A stretch of DNA of 64,000 nucleotides from Halocaridina rubra (taxonomy: Eukaryota; Arthropoda; Malacostraca; Decapoda; Atyidae). Positions 11,416 to 21,509 of this stretch are shown piece after piece. The notes beneath the pieces were generated by a model. The model worked only from the letters and a program-made list of their open reading frames with translations, was not told the origin of the DNA and searched no databases. Both the position numbers and the translations under genes were made by a program. The first letter of the stretch is position 1. Every line of letters begins with the position of its first letter. Location: the NCBI GenBank assembly GCA_037179515.1, contig JAXCGZ010022676.1, positions 122,501 to 186,500 of the forward strand. Reading direction: 5' to 3'.

Positions 11416-11495
11416 TGTAATTACCTAATTGTAATTACCTAATTGTATTTACGGGAAAGAACCCAAAGCTCGTATCTTCCCGTCTCCTCCTCGGT
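11415..11495 (-). mobile_element. LINE-A 3' UTR and tail (detached end of copy g)
   Basis: On the minus strand there is a bare LINE-A 3' UTR: the hairpin with ACGGGAA and TTCCCGT arms followed by two CAATTAGGTAAT units. It starts exactly at the 10-base string CCTCCTCGGT (plus strand 11486-11495). LINE-A copy g, which lacks this UTR, begins with the same ten bases at 13733-13742. I infer that the two were originally contiguous. Confidence 0.85.
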
Positions 11496-11498
11496 AAT

Positions 11499-11503
11499 AA
11501 TGA
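11499..11503. other. Palindrome centre (5-bp spacer)
   Basis: The bases AATGA separate CGGTAAT (11492-11498) from ATTACCG (11504-11510). The symmetry axis is at 11501. Confidence 0.95.
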
Positions 11504-11590
11504 ATTACCGAGGAGGAGACGGGAAGATACGAGCTTTGGGTTCTTTCCCGTAAATACAATTAGGTAATTACAATTAGGTAATTACAGCCC

Positions 11591-11638
<48 letters not shown>

Positions 11639-13459
11639 ACACACACACACACATGTGATACCTATCTTCAAAAAGGGAAAGAGGGATACGGCTCTAAACT
11701 ATAGACCAGTTTCCTTGACCAGCATAGTTTGCAAAGTTATGGAGAAAATACTAAGGAAGCATATCTCTCTTCACTTGGAATCCTTCAACTTTTTGTCAGT
11801 GAGACAACACGGCTTCAGAGGGGATAGATCAACAGTAACAAATTTGTTAGAATTTTATGATGAGGTAAGCCGAATCTTACAGGAAAGAGAGGGGTGGGCA
11901 GATTGCATATTCCTAGACTTCCAGAGGGTATTTGACATTGTACCACATGGGAGACTTTTTAGGAATCTGCAATCAATGGCTAGAATAGGTGGAAATGTCT
12001 TGGAACGGATAAAATCTTACTTAAAAGAAAGAGAACAGAGGGTTAGAGTAAGACACTCAGTGTCTGAATGGAGAAGAGTTAGCATTGGAGTTCCACAGGG
12101 TTCGGTTTTAGGGCCACTTTTGTTCCTTGTATATGTAAATGACCTACCAGAGTCTGTAAATTCATTCATGCATATGTTTGCAGATGATACAAAGATTGTG
12201 AAGAAAGTAAGAAACGAGAACAATGGTAGAGAACTTCAGGAAGATCTAAATAGTCTGCATTAGTGGTCAGAAAAGTGGTTAATGAAATTCAATACTTCAA
12301 AATGTAAGGTAATGAGAATGGGTACACGTTCAAGAAGGCCCAAGCTTGACTACTCGGTGGCAGGAGTACAACTTCGAGAGACAGAAAATGAGAGAGATCT
12401 AGGAGTAAACATACTGGCTGATTTGTCTCCAGAAATGCATATAAATGGCATAGTAAGGGCAGCATATGCTTTCTTATCAAAAGTAAGGGTAGCTTGCAAG
12501 CACATGGACAAGGAAATGCTCAGAAAATTTATGCAACCTATGTGAGGCCAAAACTTGACTATGCAGCCCCCTTTTGGAATCCGCACTTGAAAAAGCACAT
12601 AGTTAAGCTTGAAAAAGTTCAAAGACATGCCACGAAACTTGTGCCAGAAATACCCGATCTCTGTTATGATGAGCGGTTGAGGGAATTAGACTTACCATCA
12701 CTCGAAACTAGAAGATTGAGGGGGGATATGGCAACAGTCTTTAAATTCGTTCATGGTTATGTTAGAGTAGATAGGGACTTATATTTTGTTTGATATGGCT
12801 GGCTCTAGAACTAGAGGTCATAGTTTGAAGCTTGGTAAGAAAACTTCTTTGCAGGATATAAGGAGGTACTTTTTCAGTGTAAGAGTAGTTGATAATTGGG
12901 ATTCGTTAAGCAAGGAGGCAGTTAATGCTATCTCAATCCATAGATTTAAGGACAGGTATGATAAGTATCACTAAGTACAAAATGGAACTGATCAGGAGAC
13001 GGGAGGATACGAGCTTTGGGCTCTTTCCCGTAAACACAATTAGGTAATCACCCTGGCATCAAAATTACCCTGAATAAGAGATTCTGCAGAGTATTGTGAG
13101 TAAAAAAAATTATATTTGTAGTTAGCGAAACTGTCCAAAATATTAAAGGAAAATATTGAGGATATTTTTGAGAGGGGAAAAAGAAGAAGCTGTCCTGTCC
13201 TGCCTTGAAGGAAGTTTAGAAGAGTTGCCAGAGGTGAAGCCATCACATCACATTACCTAATTTTTTGTGTTGATTGGGGAGGGCTCTGACAGCCATTTAT
13301 CTGATCCTGTGGTTCCATATATTGTTAAAATCAATATCCTTCCCATTTAGATTAACTTGATAGTTAGTTTGTTATACAAAATAATTGAATAATTAAATAA
13401 ATACGAAAAATGCACCTGTCAACAGTACTGAGTTAAGTTGCCAAGTAGCACAGCTGTCT

Positions 13460-13515
<56 letters not shown>

Positions 13516-13673
13516 TTTAAAGTCTGATCCTGTGATAACATAATTTGGTTAACAAGTGATTACCATTTTTATTTTCTTCTGAAATGACCAGTTTTAGCAG
13601 TTAAGAAGAATATATAGCAGAAACAGGTGGGTGTCTCCTCAGATACAAAGTCGAACTTTCCTTCAAGTGGACT
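11504..13673 (-). repeat. Right arm of the 2.16-kb inverted repeat
   Basis: This is the reverse complement of 9339-11498. It differs mainly in repeat-run lengths: a (CA)n interrupted by CCCCCC and CACC at 11588-11653, and a run of about 51 T at 13462-13512 where the left arm has a shorter A-rich stretch. The arm ends at 13673, after which the sequence no longer mirrors the left side. Confidence 0.97.
11655..13050 (+). pseudogene. LINE-A copy e duplicated in inverse orientation (right arm)
   Basis: It repeats copy e on the plus strand: RT blocks, the FADDT box near 12178, a nonsense codon after the LNSLH block at 12261-12263, and the 3' UTR with hairpin at 12995-13050. The shared stop codons and frame breaks show that it was copied from the left arm, or the reverse, after the LINE had already decayed. 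It is not an independent insertion. Confidence 0.93.
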
Positions 13674-13732
13674 TGAACAAGGGCCCGTGCCAACACAAGG
13701 TTGGCTTTAACCTCAAACAACAACAACAATAA
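13674..13732. other. Junction filler at the end of the palindrome
   Basis: Fifty-nine bases lie between the end of the right arm and the resumption of LINE-A at 13733. They contain CAACACAAGGTTGG, an imperfect self-complementary segment and a (CAA)n run. I see no copy elsewhere in the window. Confidence 0.6.
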
Positions 13733-13754
13733 CCTCCTCGGTTCCATTTTATAC

Positions 13755-16560
13755 TTAGTGATACTTATCATACCTGTCCTTAAACCTATATATTGAGATA
13801 GCATTAACTACCTTCTCGCTTAGCCAATTCCAATTATCATCTACTCTTACACTGAAAAAGTACTTCCTTACATCCTGCAAAAAAGTTTTCTTACAAAACT
13901 TCAAACTATGACCTCTAGTTCTAGAGCCTGCCATATCAAAATATCGATCCCTATCCACTCTATCATAACCATGAAGGAATTTAAAGACTGTCACCATATC
14001 CCCCCTCACTCTTCTAGCTTCGAGTGATGGTAAGTCTAATTCCCTCATCCTCTCATCATAACTGAGATGCGTATTTCTGGCACAAATTTCGTGGAATGTC
14101 TTTGAACTTTTTCAAGCTTAACTATGTGCTTTTTCAGGTGTGGATTCCAAAAGGGGGCTTCACATTCGAGTTTTGGCCTCACATACGTTACATAAATATT
14201 TCTGAACATATCGTTGTCCATGTGCCTGAAGGCTACATTTAGATTTGATAAGAATGCATATGCTGCCCTTACTATGCCATTTATATGAATTTCTGGAGAC
14301 AAATCTGCCAGTATGTTTACTCTTAGATCTCTCTCATTTTCTGTCTCTTGAAGTTGTATTCCAGCCACCAAGTAGTCAAACTTGGGCCTTCTTGCACTTG
14401 TACCCATTCTCATTACCTTACATTTTGAAGTATTGAATTTCATTAGCCACTTTTCTGACCACTCATGCAGACTATTTAGATCTTCCTGAAGTTCTCTACC
14501 ATTGTTCTCGTTTTTTACTTTCTTCACAATCTTTGCATCATCTGCAAATATATTCATGAATGAATTTACAGACTCTGGTAGGTCATTTACATATACAAGG
14601 AAAAAAAGTGGCCCTAAAGCTGAACCATGTGGAACTACACTACTAACTCTTCTCCATTCAGGCACTGAGTGTCTTACTCTAACCCTCTGTTCCCTTCCTT
14701 CTAAGCAAGTTTTTATCCATTCCAAGACATTTCCAACTTTTCTAGCCATTGATTGCACATTCCTAATAAGTCTCCCATGTGGAACAGTGTCAAACACTTT
14801 CTGTAAGTCTAGGAATATGCAATCTGCCCAGCCCTCTCTTTCCTGTAAGATTCGGCTTACCTCATCATAAAATTCTAATAAGTTTGTTACTGTTGATCTA
14901 CCTTCTCTGAAGCCATGTTACCTCATTGACAAAAAGTTGAAGGATTCCAAGTGAAGAGAGATATGTTTCCTTAGTAGTTTCTCCATAACTTTGCAAACTA
15001 TGCTGGTCAAGGAAACTGGTCAATAGTTCAGAGCCGTATCCCTTCTTCCCTTTTTGAAGATAGATATCACGTTTGCTTGTTTCCAGCATCTTGGAATCTC
15101 CCCTGACTCCAGTGACTTTTTAAATATGATACCCAGTGCCACTGATATTGAGTTTGCGTATTTTTTTAAGTACATGAGGGGACATGTCATCAGGACCTGT
15201 AGCTTTATGAACATCTAAATCCATCAGCGCTTTGCATACCTCTATGGCTGTAAAGTTGTTCTCTAATACCGGCCCTTGAGCTTCAATCTCTGCAATCTGA
15301 GGGGTGGGCTATTTTCTACTGTAAATACTGACTGAAACTCCTTGTTCAATTCTTTGCAGATTTCTTCATCCGTCTCAGTGATGCTTCCATCCACTCTCTT
15401 TAGCCTTAAAACCTGTTCTTTTACCTTCAGTTTTCCTATGATAAAGCTGTGGAAAAGCTTGGGATTTTCTTTAGCCTTCCTGGTGATGTTCCTCTCATAG
15501 TCTCTCTCTGCCTCTCTCCTTTTACTTAGGTAGTCATTTCTTGCTCTTTTGTAGGTTTGCTAGGCATTTATGTTTTTTCTCCTCCTATACCTTTTCCAGC
15601 ATTTGTCTCTCCACTCCTTAGCTCTTTTACACTCATTATCGAACCATTTCTCTCTGGCATGAATTACACCTACTTTAGTGACAGGTATGTAGCAATCTAC
15701 TATCTTCCCATATTTCTCACAAAAGATGTCATACATTTCTTGTACAGATTTGTTGTAAAATAAGGTTCTCCAGCCAATAACTGCAAAAAGCTCATTCATT
15801 TTGATGTAATCTCCTTTCGGATAGTTCCTCCTCATGTTCTCAGTGCCTCTACTCTCAGGCAGAATATCTTCACTGATATACTCCATCAACAACACACAGT
15901 GGTCACTCTTTCCAATTGGTGGTTCATACTCAGTTTTTTCAAGCCAACACATTATCTGTGAATACTAGATCAAGTAGTGATGGCTCATCCCCACCCCTGA
16001 CCCTCGTTGGTTCCATTACATGTTGGTGTAGGAAATTCCCTTGTACGCACTCTAGGAATCTTGCCCCAAATGAGTCCTCACCACTGTGTGGGTCAAGATT
16101 TATCCAATCTATCTCTTTATGATTAAAATCTCCCATAATCAAAATCCTACATTTTCTCTCCCGTGCCATGTTAACAACTGAGTTTATGACTTCAATAGTA
16201 CCTATATGACTTTCCTCATAAACTTCTAGCCTATTCTGGTTCCTTGGTGGGTTATATGCAACAGTTATTATAATGCTCTCTGACCCAATATTTATGCGAA
16301 CAACAAGCAATTCCTTGAACTCACTTTCTATAGCCAAGTTTATTTTTTCAACTTGAATCTTCTCACTTATGAGCAGTGCTATCCCTCCACCAGTCCTCTC
16401 AGATCTTTCAACCCTTAATATTCTGAAGCCCTTGGGAAAAACTGTGACACTGTTTATGTCCTCACTCAACTTAGTCTCTGTAATTGCTACTATATCTGCC
16501 TTACTGTTGTGAATCCTATCTTTTAATTCTACTGCCTTACCAGCTATTCCATGAGTATTT
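13755..16560 (-). pseudogene. LINE-A ORF2: endonuclease plus reverse transcriptase, several frameshifts
   Basis: On the minus strand the endonuclease starts with FLYTNTHGIAGKAVEL and a TETK motif near 16465-16545, then [18 protein letters not shown] and KSDHCVLLMEY. Frame changes occur near 15945, 15560 and 15215. The RT includes SLTSIV, a degraded ATGPDD region near 15190 (the translation there is shifted), VPHGSALGPLFFLVYVND and the catalytic FADD near 14540. The C-terminal region ends at 13755. In LINE elements this protein performs target-primed reverse transcription. It is dead here because of frameshifts, and the otherwise conserved PQG box reads PHG. Confidence 0.88.
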
Positions 16561-16747
16561 GTGTATAAAAATCTTAATGAGGCCCCATCCCTTGATTTTT
16601 TGTCATTATCTTCTTTATCTCCCCTTTTTCTGGAAGAACTCTGAAATGATAATTTTTCTTCTCTTCTTCATTTCTTTCATCATTTAACCTTCTTGCCTCT
16701 TCCAACAAGTTTTTTTTTATCTTTCCCATCTCTTCCTGTGTTCTGTA

Positions 16748-17620
16748 TCATCTAATGAACACTTCTTTGAATTCTTGAAGGTCTTTTAGACATTTTTTTC
16801 TCATCAATATTTCCCTACATGTTTCCCCTCTCTCAAAGGTTACTTTTGTTGGTCTTGGCTCTCCTTCCCTCGAATATTTGCCTAGTTGGTGTATGTTTAC
16901 AATATCCTCAGGACCACAAACTACTCCAAGCTTTCTTATCAGGTCTACAACCCTAGCTTTATTTTCTTCAAGTCTCCCCTGCCATGTTGGCTCCTGGGAT
17001 TCGCTTATGCCTGAGATTACCACTGTCTTCTCTTTATCAAGTCCCTGTTTGATGAGTGGGTTTGCCCTTTCCATCACAACGTTTTTCATTTTTTCGATTA
17101 CTGTCTCTTTATAGTCAACTGTTTGTATGTTTTCCAGTGCCACCACCTTTACAGCCTCTTTTACTGCCACATTCCCCTTTAGTGCATCAGCAAAGGAAGT
17201 TTTCATGGCATCATTTTCCATATTCAGCTCCTGGAACTCTTTTCTAAACTGTTCAATGTTTTCCTTAATCTGGACATTCCAAGCTGCAATCTCGTCTCTC
17301 CCAGAAGAGATCAGTGAACTAACATCTAATTCATTTAGGTTGTCATTCAGCTGTTTGTTTTTATCTTCTTGTTTAGAAATTCTGGTTTCTAGTTCACTCT
17401 TTTCCCCTTCCAGCTTCTTTATTCGTTTTTCTAGTTCCTTTCTCTCCTGCCCTTGTGCTTTATTTGCTTCCTCCAAAAATCTTATTTCCTCTCTGAGTGT
17501 TTCATTCTCTTTCATTTCTCTATCCGTATTCCGAATTTTATCATCAAGGCTTATAACCTTTGCCTCTAAATCCTTGATTTTCTGTTTTAATCTCCTAATA
17601 GCTACCTCTCCTCCCGACAC
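16748..17620 (-). CDS. LINE-A ORF1 protein: coiled coil plus RRM-like domain
   Basis: An open frame of about 290 residues on the minus strand. Residues 1-115 are a heptad-patterned, charged coiled coil (for example LKQKIKDLEAKVISLDDKI). Residues 190-280 form a compact alpha/beta domain with VVISGISES, VVDLIRKLGV and PRPTKVTFERG, resembling the RNA-binding half of L1-type ORF1 proteins. No CCHC knuckle is seen. Such proteins trimerise and bind element RNA (family knowledge; the fold here is inferred). No ATG begins the frame: the open stretch runs into the tail of the neighbouring copy, so the true N-terminus is lost. Copy d shows about 50 more C-terminal residues, so the stop at 16748 is premature. 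Confidence 0.8.
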   Translation of the reverse strand: MSGGEVAIRRLKQKIKDLEAKVISLDDKIRNTDREMKENETLREEIRFLEEANKAQGQERKELEKRIKKLEGEKSELETRISKQEDKNKQLNDNLNELDVSSLISSGRDEIAAWNVQIKENIEQFRKEFQELNMENDAMKTSFADALKGNVAVKEAVKVVALENIQTVDYKETVIEKMKNVVMERANPLIKQGLDKEKTVVISGISESQEPTWQGRLEENKARVVDLIRKLGVVCGPEDIVNIHQLGKYSREGEPRPTKVTFERGETCREILMRKKCLKDLQEFKEVFIR

Positions 17621-17626
17621 AGGAGT

Positions 17627-17958
17627 GTAATTACCTAATTGTAATTACCTAATTGTGTTTACGGGAAAGAGCCCAAAGCTCGTATCTTCCCGTCTCCTCA
17701 TCGGTTCCATTTTAGACTTAGTGATACTTATCATACCTGTCCTTAAAACTATGGATTGAGATAGCATTAACTACCTCCTCGCTTAGCCAATTCCAATTAT
17801 CAACTACTCTTACACTGAAAAAGTATTTCCTTACATCCTGCAAAGAAGTTTTCTTACCAAGCTTCAAACTATGACCTCTAGTTCTAGAGCCAGCCATATC
17901 AAAATATCGATCCCTATCCACTCTATCATAACCATGAAGGAATTTAAAGACTTTCACC
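17627..17958 (-). mobile_element. LINE-A copy h, 3' fragment with tail
   Basis: This is the C-terminal 79 residues of ORF2 (from KFLHGYDRVDRDRYFDMAGS on) plus a complete 3' UTR with hairpin and two tail units at 17627-17700. The 5' side breaks at 17958 into unrelated AT-rich DNA. Its 3' tail touches the 5' end of copy g, so the two are head to tail. Confidence 0.92.
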
Positions 17959-18600
17959 GACCATCCCTCCCCGACACTAATGTTGTTTCAAATTTTAATA
18001 ATACCTAGTTATTCCCTATATTCAGGGATGTCATAGCTTAGTCAAGATTTTGAGAACATCAAGTGTCCGTTTAGTTTTCAAATATGAAAATACGTTTTGC
18101 AATATGTTGATTAAAAATAGTCCTGTTACCATTTCTAATATTATATAAAAGATCCATATAAAGACTGTGATAAGCATTACGATGGTCAGACTAGTAAATC
18201 ATTAGAATTTCGTGTCAATCAACATAAATATATATAATGCTCGAAATTATCAGTTTTCCAGTCCTTTGTTTAAGCATTTGCCTATTGCAATTACCATATT
18301 GACTGGAACAAAGCTTCTACGTTAGTAAGAAGTACGGATATTATTACTAGAAACATCTTAGAATCTGCAATAATTAACTTATCGGAGCACCGAAATATTA
18401 ACATAAGTTATGGTTTATTTGTTATTGATCCCATATTATCAAGTATGCGTCATTCAAGATTGAAAAAAAAAAAAGTAATTTTGGAAATAACATAATATTC
18501 TTTTTATCTATAATTGATTTATTCTTATTTAAAAAGCATTTTGTTTATTTCCTATTTTTATTTTTACTATTATTGTACCATTATTATTATCATTTTATAA
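17959..18600. other. AT-rich unassigned region
   Basis: No coding potential, RNA gene or match to the repeat families of the window was found by eye. It ends with a TTATTATTATCATT run just before the RTE-like fragment. Confidence 0.5.
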
Positions 18601-18602
18601 AT

Positions 18603-19276
18603 ATCACACATGGAGTAGTTCTAGCAGAAGAGGATGAACTAAAAAGCAGATGGGAAACTTATGAAGAGAATCCAAGAGCAGTATTTGAAGATGGACTTCC
18701 AAATGAAGCAGTAACAACAACAGTGACTAGAAGAGAGGTAGAGCGGGCAGTAAGGAAAATGAAAAATGGAAAGGCAGCAGGACCTGATAAGATGCCAGTG
18801 GAGGTATGGAAGAGTCTTCGAGAGGAAGGCATAGACATCTTGTGGGACTTAATACAAAAGATCTTTAGTCAGGAAAAGATGCCAGAGGAGTGGAGAGGAA
18901 ACCTAATCATCCCAATCTATAAAGGGAAGGGTGACATTCGGGAGTGTGGAAACAATAGAGGTATTAAGTTGTTAAGTCATACTATGAAGATATGGGAGAA
19001 GATCATAGAGAGGAGACTCAGAGAGGAAACGACAATTGGGGATGAACAGTTTGGCGTCATGCCTGGAAAAGGGAGAGTGGATGCCATATTTGCCTTGAGA
19101 CAAATGATGGAAAAGCATCAGGAGAAACAGAAAGGACTGCATATGGTCTTTATTGACCAGGAAAAGGCATATGATCGAATACAACGTCAAGAGGTGTGGA
19201 GGTGTATTAGAGAAAAGGGAGTCCCCGAGAAATATGCAAGAATCATCCAAGATATGTATGAGAGGGCAGAGGCAAA
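18603..19276 (+). pseudogene. RTE-like LINE reverse transcriptase fragment
   Basis: The plus-strand open frame translates into RT blocks 0-4: VERAVRKMKNGKAAGPDKMP, LIIPIYKGKGDIRECGNNRG (YRG in most relatives), IKLLSHTMKIWEKIIERRL, DEQFGVMPGKGRVDAIFALR and MVFIDQEKAYDRI. This block style is typical of RTE-type non-LTR elements. The palm motif with the catalytic Asp pair is missing: the frame runs directly into the LTR sequence at 19276. The 5' endonuclease is also missing. It is a fragment without function, although the remaining frame has no stop. Confidence 0.85.
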
Positions 19277-20405
19277 TGCACAGGAATTCATCTGGCACAA
19301 ACAAGGTGAGAGATAGTGTATGGTAAAGCTCGGTCAAGCAAATTGGGAATTCGAGAAACCGGTTAAACTTGTTACTGGTCACATTCCTTACTGGTCAAAT
19401 CCTAAGAAATTTTTCTCAGATTCCATTCCCATACAAAACGAACTTTTGTAGATTACCTAACCGGAATCTCACTTGCCAAATTTGACTTCTTAGCCTGGGA
19501 CTTACTGCCGATATGCATTGACAGGAAATTTCTTTCATTGAGGGTGCCAAATCTTAAATCTCTTCCTCAGACTGCTCATTATCACAAAAATCTATCCTTT
19601 CTCCTAATGAATTCTAATTTCATTTCTCCCTTTATCGTAAATAAAGTGTTTTACATCAATACTTGCAAATAAAGAGATTTTTTTTTTCCAAAATTGCAAA
19701 TAATTACTTAAGTGTTTTTTGCTATAAATTGCAAATAATTGATAAGTACTTATACCCTGTTGGCATTGCATATGTTTCTTATTGACCACAATTTAATGAA
19801 TACATACTGTATTTATCTTGCTGTTTCTTCATATATTGGGAATAAAGTGTTTTGAGTTATAAGTAGCAAATACTTCAAAAGGTGGTTTTGCCCTTTTTGT
19901 TCTGCAAATATTTTTTGCTAACCAAAATTGAATGAATAAATATATCTCATAGATTCTCAATTTGTCGTAAATAACGTGTTTTACCATAAAAATTGCAAAT
20001 AATTAATAAGTAATTTTGCCCTATTGGCATTGCAAACTTTCATAGTTACCCACAATTTAAGGAATACATACTGTACTGTATTTGTCTCGCTTATACTTTA
20101 TTTATTGTGAATAAATTGCTTTAAGCTAATGCTGGCAAATAATGAATTGATTTTGTATGCTCTTGCAGCATTCCATATATTTAAATTTCAAATTTGTTCC
20201 AGATCTCCAAAAATTATTTCAATATTTTTTTTAATGTGTCATTGCATCTCCAAAATTAAAGGAAAGTTGAATTCTGAGTTTCATTTAACCAAGTAGTGGT
20301 AGCACGGGTAGGGTGCAAAATTAATAAATGTCATGTCTGTTTGTGAGCTCATAACCGAGTTCAGTCCCCTTGGGAAAACAGAAACTCAACAACAATCTCC
20401 CCACA
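19276..20405 (+). repeat. 5' LTR, left end missing, internally deleted
   Basis: From GCACAGGAATTCATCTGGCA onwards it matches the 3' LTR (29440-30852) and the solo LTR (45310-46668). About 800-850 bases of the LTR start are missing, replaced by the RTE fragment. It also lacks the block found at 30430-30610 and 46270-46445 (with TCCGGGATTCGAGGCAGC). It contains repeated units each carrying AATAAAGTGTTTT-like strings (19640, 19841, 19970, 20108). Confidence 0.82.
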
Positions 20406-20412
20406 ATACAAT

Positions 20413-20430
20413 TGGCACCCAAACAGGGAC
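20413..20430 (+). promoter_or_regulatory. Primer binding site, tRNA-Lys type
   Basis: TGGCACCCAAACAGGGAC starts seven bases after the LTR end (CCCCACA). From memory it differs from the complement of the 3' end of tRNA-Lys at only two positions, both G-to-A and so compatible with CpG decay. In a retrotransposon this is where the tRNA primer anneals to begin minus-strand synthesis. Confidence 0.75.
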
Positions 20431-21500
20431 CAGAACAGACAGACTGATTTTGATTTTTTTTTTTTTTATAACACGATTATCATTGGCTCAGATTACTGAA
20501 ATGAATTCATCTTAGGCTTAGCACAAAAAATTTATCACTAGAGACGCATATCAGAAATTTTTTTTATAATTTTAAAAATTATGGTAACTAATATTTTCCT
20601 TGTTTACTATGTGGTAAACAAAATTTCAGGAAATCTGCATGAGATTATGTGGTAAAAGAATTAAGAAATTTTTCATGACTAGAACATTCGTTCTTTAAAA
20701 TTTCATTTATTTGCATGATAAGATTGAGTTTAAAGCATTATTGTTTTATATATCCGTTGAAGGGTGATATTTGTTAGGAAATGTGTATATTTCTTTGGGA
20801 TTTAGGAATTTGGAGTAAGCATATTAAGTATTTTGCTTATAAATGAGTTTTTATATTCCAGCATTGACTGCTGATAGATTGACAAGAAAAACTTTGGTGT
20901 CGTTTGCTGAGCTTAGGCTAAGCCCTTCATGTGTCTGAGTTGTCACTCAAAAATAAGTTTTCTCATTATTAGCAGACGCATGTGCAATTTGGCTGTCTTG
21001 TAAGCCGTTAGCTTATCATTGATGAATTTTGCATAGGATCTGTGCCCTTTTGGCAACACTCCAGAATTTTACTTACGACATTTTTCTTGTTGGCACTGCC
21101 ATATACGCACTCATACGCAGGCACGACCACTATGCTTTACTTGTTTGTATTCTATTGCACCATATGCTTGTCCGTAAAATTTGTTGTTGATCATTCCTTT
21201 AATTTGCACCATACATGTTAAGCAGGCACAACTTCCATCCTGTATTATTAGTGTTTCATGCACTGTTTTGCAACATTTTGCTGCTGTTGCACTTGATTGT
21301 ATGTTGATTCGCTTTCATAGTGAGATTTTGGGATCACAGTCACGTTTTACTTTGAAAGGTGGTGTTGAATGTTTTTTACTCCTTGGTGTTGTGTGGTTCT
21401 TTCAGTTTTTTTACTACTGTAGAATTTTTTTTTTGTGGTTGATTTGTTTTGGCACTTCATTAATGACTGTTTAGGAAACCACCATAGAAACCAGGCAGTC
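20431..21500 (+). other. Leader between primer site and gag
   Basis: About 1.07 kb with no convincing coding frame. It is T-rich with runs near 20455 and 21428. It lies between the PBS and the first recognisable gag residues, so it is probably an untranslated leader or strongly decayed sequence. Confidence 0.5.
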
Positions 21501-21509
21501 ACAGGAAAC

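Larger units (their letters stand above)
9339..11498 (+). repeat. Left arm of a 2.16-kb near-perfect inverted repeat
   Basis: The sequence from 9339 to 11498 is found again in reverse complement at 11504-13673. The arms share whole predicted peptides of 202, 99 and 62 residues without a difference, and two others (87 and 68 residues) with one change each. Visible differences are mostly in homopolymer and dinucleotide runs. The arm contains a LINE-A 3' half, a (TG)n tract and a LINE-A 3' UTR. Confidence 0.97.
13733..17626 (-). mobile_element. LINE-A copy g, the most complete copy (ORF1 plus ORF2)
   Basis: On the minus strand it contains nearly the whole element: ORF1 (17620-16748), the complete endonuclease including its N-terminal motif, the RT and the C-terminal domain, down to the stop at 13755. 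The 3' UTR hairpin is not attached at the left end; a detached copy lies at 11415-11495 beyond the inserted palindrome arm. The 5' end abuts the 3' tail of a further LINE-A copy at 17627. ORF2 carries several frameshifts. Confidence 0.92.

Noticed and set aside
17127..17630. Plus-strand 167-residue Ser/Phe-rich frame
   Set aside because: Shadow of the LINE-A ORF1 coiled coil on the other strand.
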